Assembly: GCA_039934035.1 (NCBI GenBank)
Contig: JBDTMZ010000157.1
Span: 1-64,000 of the forward strand
DNA length: 64,000 nt
Direction of reading: 5' to 3'
Origin: Solibacter sp039934035
GTDB lineage: Bacteria > Acidobacteriota > Terriglobia > Bryobacterales > Bryobacteraceae
The notes beneath the pieces are model-generated. The model saw only the letters and a program-made list of their open reading frames with translations, was not told where the DNA came from and made no database searches. The stretch's first letter is position 1, and every line of letters starts with the position of its first letter. The translations under genes were made by a program, and so were the position numbers. Positions 24,752 through 32,602 of this stretch are shown here, one piece after another.

Positions 24752-25944
24752 CTTCGCAGCCCGACGCCGGCGGACACTTCGGACCCTACGGCGGCCGCTA
24801 CGTACCCGAAATTCTCATGGCTCCTATCGAGGAGCTCGAGACCGCCTATCTTCAGGCGCGTGACGACGACGCATTCCAACGCGAGCTCGCCGGCCTGCTG
24901 CACAATTACGCCGGACGCCCCACGCCGCTCTACTTCGCCAAGCGCCTCACCGAGACCCTCGGCGGCGCCCGCATCTGGCTCAAACGCGAAGACCTGCTGC
25001 ACACCGGGGCGCACAAGATCAATAACGCTCTCGGCCAGGCTCTGCTTGCCAAACGCATGGGCAAGCGGCGCATCATCGCCGAGACCGGCGCCGGACAGCA
25101 CGGAGTGGCCACCGCCACCGTCTGCGCCCTGCTGGGCTTCGATTGTGTCATCTACATGGGCAAAGAGGACATGCGCCGCCAGCGCCTCAACGTCTTTCGC
25201 ATGCGCATGCTCGGCGCCAGGGTTCAGGGTGTGGCCAACGGCAGCGCGACCCTCAAAGACGCGATTTCCGAAGCCATGCGCGATTGGGTGACCAACGTCG
25301 GCGACACCTACTACCTGCTGGGCAGCGCCCTCGGTTCGCACCCCTACCCCATGATGGTCCGCGACTTCCACAAAGTCATCGGTGAGGAAGCGCGCGCGCA
25401 GATTCTGGAAGCCGAAGGCCGCCTCCCCGATAGCCTGATCGCTTGCGTCGGCGGAGGCAGCAACGCCATCGGGCTCTTCCACGCCTTCATTCCCGATGAC
25501 ACTGTGAAACTGATCGGAGTCGAAGGGGGCGGCCGCGGCGACGCTCTGGGCGAGCATGCCGTGCGCTATCGCGGCGGTGCTCCCGGCGTGCTTCAGGGCG
25601 CTTACAGCTATCTGCTGCAGGACGCCAACGGCCAGGTCGCGCTGACGCATTCCGTTTCCGCGGGCCTGGATTATGCCATGATCGGCCCCGAACACGCGTG
25701 GCTGAAAGATCGACATCGCGCCGAGTATGTCTCGGCCAGCGACGCCGAAGCACTCGAAGCCGCGCACCGCTTGTCCCAAATCGAAGGCATCATTCCCGCG
25801 CTCGAAAGCGCGCACGCCGTCGCCGAGGCCATCCGCCGCGCTCCCGCCGCCACGGGCAAAACCTTCATCGTCAATCTCTCCGGCCGCGGCGACAAGGACA
25901 TCGACATCTACCGCGAAAACTTCAAGGAACTCGACCAGCAATGA
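24748..25944 (+). CDS. trpB: Tryptophan synthase beta chain
   Basis: 398 residues, typical TrpB1. It condenses indole with serine using PLP. The PLP lysine lies in LLHTGAHKINNALG, the glycine-rich phosphate loop is VGGGSNAIG, and the monovalent-cation/COMM segment is present. GPYGGRYVPE near the start and the C-terminal SGRGDKDID are diagnostic. It overlaps trpF and trpA by four bases at each end, ensuring coupled translation with the alpha chain. Confidence 0.97.
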   Translation: MTSQPDAGGHFGPYGGRYVPEILMAPIEELETAYLQARDDDAFQRELAGLLHNYAGRPTPLYFAKRLTETLGGARIWLKREDLLHTGAHKINNALGQALLAKRMGKRRIIAETGAGQHGVATATVCALLGFDCVIYMGKEDMRRQRLNVFRMRMLGARVQGVANGSATLKDAISEAMRDWVTNVGDTYYLLGSALGSHPYPMMVRDFHKVIGEEARAQILEAEGRLPDSLIACVGGGSNAIGLFHAFIPDDTVKLIGVEGGGRGDALGEHAVRYRGGAPGVLQGAYSYLLQDANGQVALTHSVSAGLDYAMIGPEHAWLKDRHRAEYVSASDAEALEAAHRLSQIEGIIPALESAHAVAEAIRRAPAATGKTFIVNLSGRGDKDIDIYRENFKELDQQ

Positions 25945-26762
25945 GCCCTGCCCGCAATACCACTCGCATTGGCCGTCTCTTCCAGACGCTCAAACAGGAG
26001 AAGCGCAAGGGACTCATCGCGTACCTCACGGCTGGCGATCCCACTCCCGCGCACACCCCCGGCCTGGTAGCCGCCATGGTGCGCGGCGGCGCCGACCTTA
26101 TCGAACTCGGCGTGCCGTTCAGCGATCCCATCGCCGATGGTCCCGTGATCCAGCGCGCCGGAGAACGCGCGCTCAAAGCGGGCACGACGCTCGCGATCGT
26201 CCTGCAAATCGCCCGGCAGATTCGCGCCAATTCCGAAATTCCCCTGCTGCTCTTTACCTATCTCAACCCCGTGCTCGCCTACGGCCTGGAACGGCTCGCC
26301 GCCGATGCGGCCGCGGCCGGCATCGATGGCTGCCTGCTCATCGATGCCAGTGTGGAAGAGGCCGAAAGCTACGTCGCCGCCATGCACCGGCACGGCCTCG
26401 ATACCGTCTTCCTGGCCGCACCCACCAGCACCGTCCGCCGCATCAAACTGGTGGCACAGTATTCCACCGGGTTTGTCTACCTGGTTTCCCGCGCAGGCGT
26501 CACCGGCGTGCAGGATTCGCTCTCTTCGTCGCTGGCCCCGCTCATCGAATTGGTGCGCTCTGCCACCGACCTGCCGCTTGCGGTGGGATTCGGCATTTCC
26601 AAACCGGAACACGTGGGCGAAATCGGCCGCCTTGCCGAAGGGGTTGTCGTTGGCAGCGCCTTCGTTCGCCTCATCGAACAGCACGCCGCCGGGCCCGATC
26701 TCGAAGCGCGCCTTGAAGCCTTCACCCGTGAACTCAAGAACGGGTTCGGAGCCAACGCATGA
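25941..26762 (+). CDS. trpA: Tryptophan synthase alpha chain
   Basis: 273 residues. It releases indole from indole-3-glycerol phosphate and channels it to TrpB. The catalytic Glu is in DLIELGVPFSDP and the second acid is in the DGPVIQ region. The motif LVSRAGVTGVQ and the phosphate loop VGFGISKPEH are intact. Start and stop both overlap their neighbours by four bases (ATGA). Confidence 0.96.
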   Translation: MSPARNTTRIGRLFQTLKQEKRKGLIAYLTAGDPTPAHTPGLVAAMVRGGADLIELGVPFSDPIADGPVIQRAGERALKAGTTLAIVLQIARQIRANSEIPLLLFTYLNPVLAYGLERLAADAAAAGIDGCLLIDASVEEAESYVAAMHRHGLDTVFLAAPTSTVRRIKLVAQYSTGFVYLVSRAGVTGVQDSLSSSLAPLIELVRSATDLPLAVGFGISKPEHVGEIGRLAEGVVVGSAFVRLIEQHAAGPDLEARLEAFTRELKNGFGANA

Positions 26763-27073
26763 CCGAAGCAGAAGCACGGGCGAGACTCGACGAGTACCGC
26801 CACCTGATTGACGATGTCGATCGCCGCATCGTCGCCCTGCTCAATGAACGTACCGCCGTGGTGGAAAATATCGGCCGCGTCAAACGCGAGGCCAAACTCC
26901 CCGTCTACGAGCCCAAGCGGGAAGATCAGGTGTTCGCCAATATTTCCGCCGCCAACGGCGGCCCGCTCACCGATCATTCCGTCCGCGGCATTTTCGAGCG
27001 CATCATCGACGAGATGCGCTCCATCCAGCGTCAACGCATGATCCAACCGCCTCCCGAGGAACCCAAATGCTAG
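26759..27073 (+). CDS. Chorismate mutase, AroQ type
   Basis: 104 residues, an all-helical AroQ domain. It converts chorismate to prephenate for Phe/Tyr synthesis. The key residues fit: Arg in LIDDVDRRIVALLNER, Lys in VGRVKREA-like segment (IGRVKREAK) and Glu/Gln near the C-terminal helix (IFERIIDEMRSIQ). It overlaps trpA by 4 bases and the DAHP synthase by 7. Placement directly before a DAHP synthase hints at a complex in which the mutase helps feedback control, as known for some type I-beta and type II systems; that is inference here. Confidence 0.93.
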   Translation: MTEAEARARLDEYRHLIDDVDRRIVALLNERTAVVENIGRVKREAKLPVYEPKREDQVFANISAANGGPLTDHSVRGIFERIIDEMRSIQRQRMIQPPPEEPKC

Positions 27074-28080
27074 TTGTAATGCAGCAAGGAGCCACCGAAG
27101 AGCAAATCGAACATGTCATTGATCGCCTGGTGGATCTCGGCTTCGATGTCCACCGCTCTACCGGCCTGATTCACACCGTGCTGGGCGGCGTGGGCGGAAA
27201 GTACGATTTCGACCTCGCCGTTTTCCAGGTGATGGAAGGCGTCAAGGAAGCGCATCGCATTGTCTCGCCCTACAAACTCGCCAGCCGCAGTTTCCGCCCC
27301 TCCGGCACCGTGGTACAACTCGGTTCGCTCGCCATCGGCGGCGATTCCGTCACGGTCATGGCCGGACCGTGCAGCCTCGAAAGCCGCGAGCAGATCGAAC
27401 AGTGCGCCGCGGTAGCCGCGCGGGCCGGCGCCCGCGTAATTCGCGGCGGCGCCTTCAAGCCCTCGCTCTCCCCTTACGAATTTCAGGGCCTCGGCGCGGC
27501 CGGCCTGCAAATGCTGCGTGAGGCCGCCGATCACTACGGCCTCTTCGTGATCAGCGAGATCATGGATCAAACACAGCTCTCGCTGCTCACGGAATTCGCC
27601 GACATCATTCAGGTGGGCGCGCGCAATATGCAGAACTTCAACCTGCTGCGCGAACTGGGCAAACAATCCAAACCGGTGCTGCTCAAGCGCGGTATCGCGG
27701 CCAGCATCGAGGAACTGCTACTCTCCGCGGAACACATACTGGCAGGCGGCAACTACAACGTGATCCTCTGCGAACGCGGCATCCGCACCTTCGAGACCTA
27801 CACGCGTAACACGCTCGATCTGTCCGCCATTCCCGTGATCAAGAAGCTCTCGCATCTGCCGGTCATGGTCGATCCGTCGCACGGCACCGGCCGGCGCGAT
27901 ATCGTGCCCGCCATGGCGAAGGCCGCACTCGCCGCCGGCGCCGACGGTCTCCTCATCGAATTCCATCCCGACCCAGACCGGGCCCTCAGCGACGGAGCCC
28001 AATCGCTCCGCCCCGAACAGTTCGAGGAACTGATGACGCAACTGCAAACCGTCGCCCTTGCCGTGGGGAGAACGCTGTGA
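27067..28080 (+). CDS. aroF: 3-deoxy-7-phosphoheptulonate synthase, type I-beta (with N-terminal ferredoxin-like domain)
   Basis: 337 residues. It makes DAHP from phosphoenolpyruvate and erythrose-4-phosphate, the first shikimate step. Residues 1-70 form the ferredoxin-like regulatory domain found in Thermotoga-type enzymes. The barrel carries VMAGPCSLES (metal Cys), RGGAFKPSLSPYEFQG, VGARNMQNF, LLKRG and VDPSHGTGRRD (metal His). The gene symbol follows common usage for this subfamily. It overlaps the chorismate mutase gene by 7 bases and precedes tyrA by 67. Confidence 0.95.
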   Translation: MLVVMQQGATEEQIEHVIDRLVDLGFDVHRSTGLIHTVLGGVGGKYDFDLAVFQVMEGVKEAHRIVSPYKLASRSFRPSGTVVQLGSLAIGGDSVTVMAGPCSLESREQIEQCAAVAARAGARVIRGGAFKPSLSPYEFQGLGAAGLQMLREAADHYGLFVISEIMDQTQLSLLTEFADIIQVGARNMQNFNLLRELGKQSKPVLLKRGIAASIEELLLSAEHILAGGNYNVILCERGIRTFETYTRNTLDLSAIPVIKKLSHLPVMVDPSHGTGRRDIVPAMAKAALAAGADGLLIEFHPDPDRALSDGAQSLRPEQFEELMTQLQTVALAVGRTL

Positions 28081-28147
28081 GCAGGGAGGAGGAAGCGAGA
28101 CAGGAACCCGCCTTGATCTTCGCCCCTCCCGCTGCGGTGGCCCGCTC

Positions 28148-28993
28148 ATGAACCACGTCGTCATCATCGGAACCGGCCTCATCGGCGCCTCCTTCGGCCT
28201 GGCGCTGCGGAAGGCGGGATACCACGGCGCGATCACCGGAGTGAGCTCTCCGCGCGCCATCGCCGATGCCATCGCCGCCGGAGCCATCGACCGCGGCGCG
28301 CCCCTGGAGGAAGCCGTGCCGCAGGCCGACTTCGTCTTCCTCTCGCAGACCATCGGCCGCATCCTCGATACCCTTCGCCACCTCGATCCCCTGCTCGCCC
28401 CCGGAACCCTGGTCACCGACGCAGGCAGCACCAAATGCTCCATCGTCGATCTGGCGCGCCAGTCGATTTCCCGCGCCCAATTCCTGGGAGGCCATCCCAT
28501 GGCAGGCAAGGAAACGCGCGGCGCCGCCTCCGCCGACGCCGAACTCTTCCGCAACCGCACCTGGATTCTCACGCCCGACGAGGACTCCGAACTCCGCACC
28601 ACCGCCGCTACCGAATTCCGCAGTTGGCTCGACCGCCTGGGCGCGCGCGTCCTCATCCTCGATTCCGATGAGCACGACCGCGTCGTGTCCCTGGTCTCGC
28701 ATCTCGCGCAACTCGCCTCTACCGCGCTTGCCTGTACCGTGTCGCGCAAGCTCGGTGCGCCCCCGCGTTTACAGGCAGCCGGACCCGGACTCGAGGATAT
28801 GACCCGCCTCGCCATGGGCTCTTACGATATCTGGCGCGACATCCTCGCGACCAACAGCGATCACATCGATCGCGCGCTGAGCTTCTTCATTCAAGAGCTC
28901 GAACATATGCGCGATAATTTGCGCACGCGGCAGCTTCAGGAAGAATTCCAGAACGCTGCTGCGCTGGCCGCACAACTGCGTAAGTCGCGTTAA
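28148..28993 (+). CDS. tyrA: Prephenate dehydrogenase
   Basis: 281 residues. NAD(P)-dependent oxidative decarboxylation of prephenate or arogenate toward tyrosine. The Rossmann loop IIGTGLIGASFG opens the protein; LGGHPMAGKETRGA contains the catalytic His and SHLAQL the second conserved His. No ACT domain is attached. ATG 28148 is right at the fold start. It closes the cluster that feeds chorismate to both Trp and Tyr branches. Confidence 0.93.
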   Translation: MNHVVIIGTGLIGASFGLALRKAGYHGAITGVSSPRAIADAIAAGAIDRGAPLEEAVPQADFVFLSQTIGRILDTLRHLDPLLAPGTLVTDAGSTKCSIVDLARQSISRAQFLGGHPMAGKETRGAASADAELFRNRTWILTPDEDSELRTTAATEFRSWLDRLGARVLILDSDEHDRVVSLVSHLAQLASTALACTVSRKLGAPPRLQAAGPGLEDMTRLAMGSYDIWRDILATNSDHIDRALSFFIQELEHMRDNLRTRQLQEEFQNAAALAAQLRKSR

Positions 28994-29170
28994 TCCGGCA
29001 GACGCGACCCGTCGCCCCACTGGCCGGGATTTAGGATACACTTACCGATGAGGCTTTCAGCCGTAGTACCCTCGCTCGCGGACACCGTGTCCGGCAGCGA
29101 GTTCTCAGCGCGCAGGCGCGCTGGACCGCGAGGTCTGGCACTCCCAGCGTTGGGTTTAAGGAATCAAATA

Positions 29171-30514
29171 ATGGAACAGAAACTGAAGATCGCCGTCTTC
29201 ATCGATTTCGATAACATCGAAATTGGCGTCAAGAGCACGCTACATCGCGAATTCGATGTCGCTGTCGTGCTCGATGCGCTCAAGGAACGCGGCGAAATTG
29301 TCACCAAGTTTGCCTACGCAAACTGGGGCAGGCAGGAAGCGGCTACACGCGCGCTCAGCGAGCACGCCGTGCAGATGGTCCAGCGTGACCCCTCTCCTCG
29401 CGGCGACAAGAATGGCGCCGACATCAACCTGGCACTCGACGCGCTCGAGATGGCCTTCACTCACGATCACATCAATGCGTACGCGATTGTTAGCGGCGAC
29501 AGTGATTTCATTGCGCTGGTCAACAAGCTGAAGCAATACGACAAGCGTATCTTCGTGGTAGGCGGCCGCGCCTTCACCAGCACCATTCTGCAAAAGAACT
29601 GTCACGAATTCGTAGCTTACGAATCCGTGATGGACGATCGCCCCCGGTCGTCCGGCCACCAGCACAAGGAACCGCACCAGGATCGCCAGGAGAAGCAGGC
29701 TCCGCCTCCGCCGCAGCAGCAGCAACAACAGCCGCCGCCCCAGCAGCAGCAGCAGCGCCAGCAGCACAACAAACGGGTCAATCTCGATCTCGCGCAGGCG
29801 ATGCCGCTGGTGGAGCGCGCCCTCGGCGTGCTGGAACGCCGCGAAGTGCGCCCGCAGCTTGGCCTGCTCAAGAGCACCATGCTGCAGCTCGATTCCACGT
29901 TCAACGAGAAGGCCTATGGGGCCAATTCGTTCACCGATTTCGTGGAGCGCCTGCAGAAGGCTGACTACGTCGAGGTCACGGGCGGCGAAGGCCGCTACAT
30001 GATCCGCATGAAAGGCGGCGCAGCCCCTGAGAAGCCCGGCTCGAAGCCGGAGGAAGCCATTCCGCTGTTGCGCGATGTCCTCGAAATTCACCGCTTCGAT
30101 GTGGACTCCGGCTCCAGCGCTGAGGAGCTTTTCGAATGGGTCAAACAGGAACGTCCCACGTTCGAGCCTAAGGAATACGGCTTTCAGGAATTCGGCGAAC
30201 TCCTCAATTACGCGCAGGACAAGGGCCTGGTGCGCAATGAGGTGAGTGAAGATCGCGGCCTCGTCGTGTTCCTCGGAGCCGAGTTCCATCCGCCCGCTCC
30301 GCCGCCGCCCGAAGAGACCATGCCGGCTGAAGACGAAGAGGTCGACGAACCGCAGCCCCTCGTGCCCGGGCAGCCCACGGCTACCGGCGAAATTCCCATT
30401 CCCGAGCCGCCTCCCAAGGTGCAGCGCCGCCCCCGCGCACCGCGCAAGGCCGCACCTGCCGGCTCCGAGGGCCAGAAGAAACGCACTTCGCGGCCGCGCA
30501 AGAAGACCAGCTAG
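29171..30514 (+). CDS. NYN-domain RNase-like protein with two OST-HTH/LOTUS-like domains
   Basis: 447 residues. Residues 5-160 form a NYN (LabA/DUF88) PIN-like domain with acidic residues in FIDFDNIE, GADINLALDAL and VSGDSDFI, as expected for a metal-dependent RNase. A Gln/Pro-rich linker (about 180-205) leads to a LOTUS-like domain (about 210-275), and a second occurs at about 290-380 (LLRDVLEIHRFDVDSGSS, YGFQEFGELLNYAQ). The tail is Pro-rich, then strongly basic (RPRKKTS). The combination suggests RNA binding and turnover. A terminator follows at 30620. Confidence 0.88.
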   Translation: MEQKLKIAVFIDFDNIEIGVKSTLHREFDVAVVLDALKERGEIVTKFAYANWGRQEAATRALSEHAVQMVQRDPSPRGDKNGADINLALDALEMAFTHDHINAYAIVSGDSDFIALVNKLKQYDKRIFVVGGRAFTSTILQKNCHEFVAYESVMDDRPRSSGHQHKEPHQDRQEKQAPPPPQQQQQQPPPQQQQQRQQHNKRVNLDLAQAMPLVERALGVLERREVRPQLGLLKSTMLQLDSTFNEKAYGANSFTDFVERLQKADYVEVTGGEGRYMIRMKGGAAPEKPGSKPEEAIPLLRDVLEIHRFDVDSGSSAEELFEWVKQERPTFEPKEYGFQEFGELLNYAQDKGLVRNEVSEDRGLVVFLGAEFHPPAPPPPEETMPAEDEEVDEPQPLVPGQPTATGEIPIPEPPPKVQRRPRAPRKAAPAGSEGQKKRTSRPRKKTS

Positions 30515-30619
30515 CCCACAACCGGCCGTCCCGGCCTTCGCCGCGCCGGGGCAACGGCGGGCAGGCTCCGTTGAGCGGGCGTTAGTGAGACGCCCGCTGC
30601 ATCGCACACTTTAAAATGA

Positions 30620-30644
30620 GGCGGGGCTCCGGCCCCGCCTTTTT
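30620..30644 (+). terminator. Intrinsic terminator after the NYN gene
   Basis: GGCGGGGC pairs with GCCCCGCC around a TCCG tetraloop and is followed by five T. It is 105 bases after the NYN stop. Confidence 0.88.
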
Positions 30645-30887
30645 ATGTGCACGCTGCTTGGCATCAAGGCCGTGCTGCGCTGCACCGACTTCCGGAGCTC
30701 GCGGAATGGGACGAGCCGCGAGGCTGCGGCGGAATCGCCACCTCCCGCTCCGGGGCTGGGACCCTGTGTGGAAATCTATGAAATGTCGCCGCTCTACCCG
30801 CGCTTCCACGCGGTGTTCCGGCGGCCGCTGGAACACGACAAGATCGATCTGCAACTGCACACCGATTCCGTGGCTCCGTGGGCCTAA
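30645..30887 (+). CDS. Hypothetical 80-residue protein
   Basis: ATG 30645 opens a frame with strong G/C preference at third codon positions, like the neighbouring genes, which supports coding. The product is unrecognised (CVEIYEMSPLYPRFHAVF, LEHDKIDLQLHTDS). It starts right at the end of the terminator with no ribosome site, so it may be a fragment of a longer lost gene. A further 38-codon ORF continues in the same frame after one stop. Confidence 0.35.
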   Translation: MCTLLGIKAVLRCTDFRSSRNGTSREAAAESPPPAPGLGPCVEIYEMSPLYPRFHAVFRRPLEHDKIDLQLHTDSVAPWA

Positions 30888-30890
30888 AGA

Positions 30891-31007
30891 GTGAAAGGGA
30901 TCTGCAAGTATGAAGGCCCCGAAGTTTTACCCTGGGCCAAGACTTGGATTAAGCTACGCGACCCGGATTTGCTCCTGATCGGGATTTATGAGGAGTGCGG
31001 TTCTTAG
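30891..31007 (+). CDS. Possible 38-residue ORF in frame with the preceding one
   Basis: GTG 30891 is in the same frame as the ORF ending at 30887, separated by a stop and one codon. It encodes VKGICKYEGPEVLPWAKTW and ends YEECGS. Either it is a separate small protein or both are one gene broken by a stop. It ends four bases into the opposing small membrane ORF. Confidence 0.3.
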   Translation: MKGICKYEGPEVLPWAKTWIKLRDPDLLLIGIYEECGS

Positions 31008-31111
31008 AATCGCCCCCAGCGCCGTCCACGCCGACCGTGAGTGGCCGTGTGGTAGAACGCCAGACCTACCAGTACGAGGAGTATGACCAGGAAGAGATCT
31101 TTCGTTGCCAT
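31004..31111 (-). CDS. Small single-span membrane protein (35 residues)
   Basis: ATG 31111 has a clear AGAGGGG ribosome site nine bases upstream. The product has one membrane helix (DLFLVILLVLVGLAFY) and a very basic tail (GRRGRRWGRF), so the tail should lie in the cytoplasm by the positive-inside rule. Size, ribosome site and topology are those of genuine bacterial small membrane proteins. Function is unknown. Confidence 0.55.
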   Translation of the reverse strand: MATKDLFLVILLVLVGLAFYHTATHGRRGRRWGRF

Positions 31112-31192
31112 GTTGGTTACCCCTCTATTTTACCGTGCGATTGTTACGATCCGGTTAAAGTTGGGGGTGTTCCGGAAATGAATTAGCGGAGG

Positions 31193-32029
31193 CTAATTGG
31201 CGTTGCTGCCGAGTCTTACATTGACCTTCGCCAGTTCGCTGCGGAATAAGCGGTTTTCTGGATACGAACGGGCAAGGTCCGCCAACCACGTCTGCGCCTC
31301 CTGAGGGCGCTTTTCGCGCAAGGCGATGATGCTCAGCAGAATCTTGGAGAACGGCTTGAAATAGTGCCCGTCGCGCGCCACCATTCTTAACCGGTCCACG
31401 CCGCGCTCTTTATTGCCGTCCACATTGTCGAATTTCACAAACCACTTGATGAAGAACGGGAGGCTCCCGATCATGTACTCCGAAATGCCCGCCGTCAGGT
31501 ACGCGTCGTAGAATGTCGGGTCTACCTTCAAAAGCCGCTGCGCATAGCCGTTCGATTTCTTGGCCACCGACAGGCTGGCGAACTGCTTCTTCTCGATGAA
31601 GGCCATGTAATCCGTGGCCACGCCCTGCGCCATGCACATCGCGAACAGCGCCTGCGGATCGCTCGGATTCGCTTTCAACATGACATCGGCCCGGGTCTCC
31701 ACATCGTGCACCGCGCGCACGAACTTCTCGCGAATCGCCCGGTCAGGCTCCAGCTTCTTCTTCTTTTCGGCGATCTTGTCGTCATCGACGAAAAACTCGC
31801 TTTCCAGAATGCCCATCCGGTCCAGTTCGTGGAACAGGTAAGCCGAAGCACGAAAAGCGTACGGCACGGGATCCTGCGGACGCGTGGCAATGTACTTATC
31901 CAGGTAATCGTGGGCTGCCGGATAATCCTGGTTGTACATGCGCTGCAGCGCCAGATCGATGCCGTTCGGCTCCGCGGCGCGCAGCGCGCTCAGCCACACA
32001 AGTCCCGCTAGTAATCGAAAACGTAACAT
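31193..32029 (-). CDS. Secreted helical-repeat (TPR-like) protein
   Basis: 278 residues from ATG 32029 with a signal peptide (about 1-18, LLAGLVWLSALRAA). The mature protein is helical with TPR-like pairs (ALQRMYNQDYPAAHDYLDKY, ALFAMCMAQGVATDYMAFI, ALREKRPQEAQTWLADLARS). It probably acts as a periplasmic scaffold. It follows a KdpD-like fragment by 8 bases on the same strand. Confidence 0.78.
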   Translation of the reverse strand: MLRFRLLAGLVWLSALRAAEPNGIDLALQRMYNQDYPAAHDYLDKYIATRPQDPVPYAFRASAYLFHELDRMGILESEFFVDDDKIAEKKKKLEPDRAIREKFVRAVHDVETRADVMLKANPSDPQALFAMCMAQGVATDYMAFIEKKQFASLSVAKKSNGYAQRLLKVDPTFYDAYLTAGISEYMIGSLPFFIKWFVKFDNVDGNKERGVDRLRMVARDGHYFKPFSKILLSIIALREKRPQEAQTWLADLARSYPENRLFRSELAKVNVRLGSNAN

Positions 32030-32037
32030 GAACCAAC

Positions 32038-32283
32038 CTATCGTACCGTTTCTCGTCGGCGCTCCGCCACAATAGTGATCTGGAGATCGCGGGCCTGACG
32101 CACCACCCGCTGCACAATGGTCTCGCCGAACCGTTTCCACCAGGGCCGAGCCAAGCTTCGTCCCGAGAAAATCTGCTTGACCAGGTGTTCACGCGCGAAT
32201 TCCGCGATTGTGGGCGGTATGTCCGCATAAATAACGACGTGGGTTTGGATTCTGGGGTTTCGGGGAAAGCTTAAGTGGTCCAC
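32038..32283 (-). pseudogene. Remnant of a KdpD-type universal-stress domain
   Basis: An 81-codon frame from GTG 32283 matches the end of the sensory Usp-like domain of KdpD histidine kinases: EFAREHLVKQIFSGRS, then RPWWKRFGETIVQRVV and ARDLQITIVAE. The N-terminal KdpD signature and the kinase part are absent, so this looks like a fragment. No kdpABC genes are nearby. It could instead be expressed as a truncated, possibly functional small Usp-like protein. Confidence 0.55.
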
Positions 32284-32356
32284 GGCACAAGTACGGCGGG
32301 CGTGAGATTGAAGCCTCTATTAAGGCAGGGGCCGCTCTGCCCCGGAATCGGGACCA

Positions 32357-32527
32357 TCAAGAGGTCGTGAAGAAGGGGGTGGAATTAGATAAAGGGAAGG
32401 GGGAGAAGATTGGGGCCGCGGTGAGCGGCCCCGAAGCTGCCCAGTGACGGGCAACCACTCTCTTGTTTCCAAGCCAGCCGCCTCCCGCGCCATTGGAAGG
32501 CTGCGTGACTTGATTTGAATTGATCAT
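32357..32527 (-). CDS. Possible 56-residue ORF with strong ribosome site and internal hairpin
   Basis: ATG 32527 is preceded by AGGAG at ideal spacing. The product starts MINSNQVTQPSNGAGGGWLG and is rich in Gly/Ala/Pro/Ser. A perfect GC-rich hairpin (32412-32432) lies inside the frame, so the real gene may be a short leader or an RNA ending at the hairpin. The region 32284-32602 otherwise holds the promoter of the kinase at 32603. Confidence 0.3.
   Translation of the reverse strand: MINSNQVTQPSNGAGGGWLGNKRVVARHWAASGPLTAAPIFSPFPLSNSTPFFTTS
32412..32432. repeat. Perfect 8-bp inverted repeat, 5-base loop
   Basis: GGGGCCGC and GCGGCCCC flank GGTGA. The T-tail is weak on both sides. It may end a short minus-strand transcript that begins near 32535. 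Confidence 0.45.
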
Positions 32528-32602
32528 ATATCTCCTGTGGCGTGAAGCATATACAGGAAAGATCGTATTCGCGCGAGAGATGCCGGAGGTACGATAAGAT
32601 CA

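Noticed and set aside
28994..29170. Upstream in-frame start (29048) for the NYN protein and a hairpin in this leader
   Set aside because: The N-terminal extension has no domain content and the NYN fold begins at ATG 29171; the hairpin is too weak to call a regulatory RNA.
29700..29770. CAG-rich stretch that could be read as a microsatellite or CRISPR-like repeat
   Set aside because: It simply encodes the Gln/Pro linker of the NYN protein; units are irregular and have no spacers.
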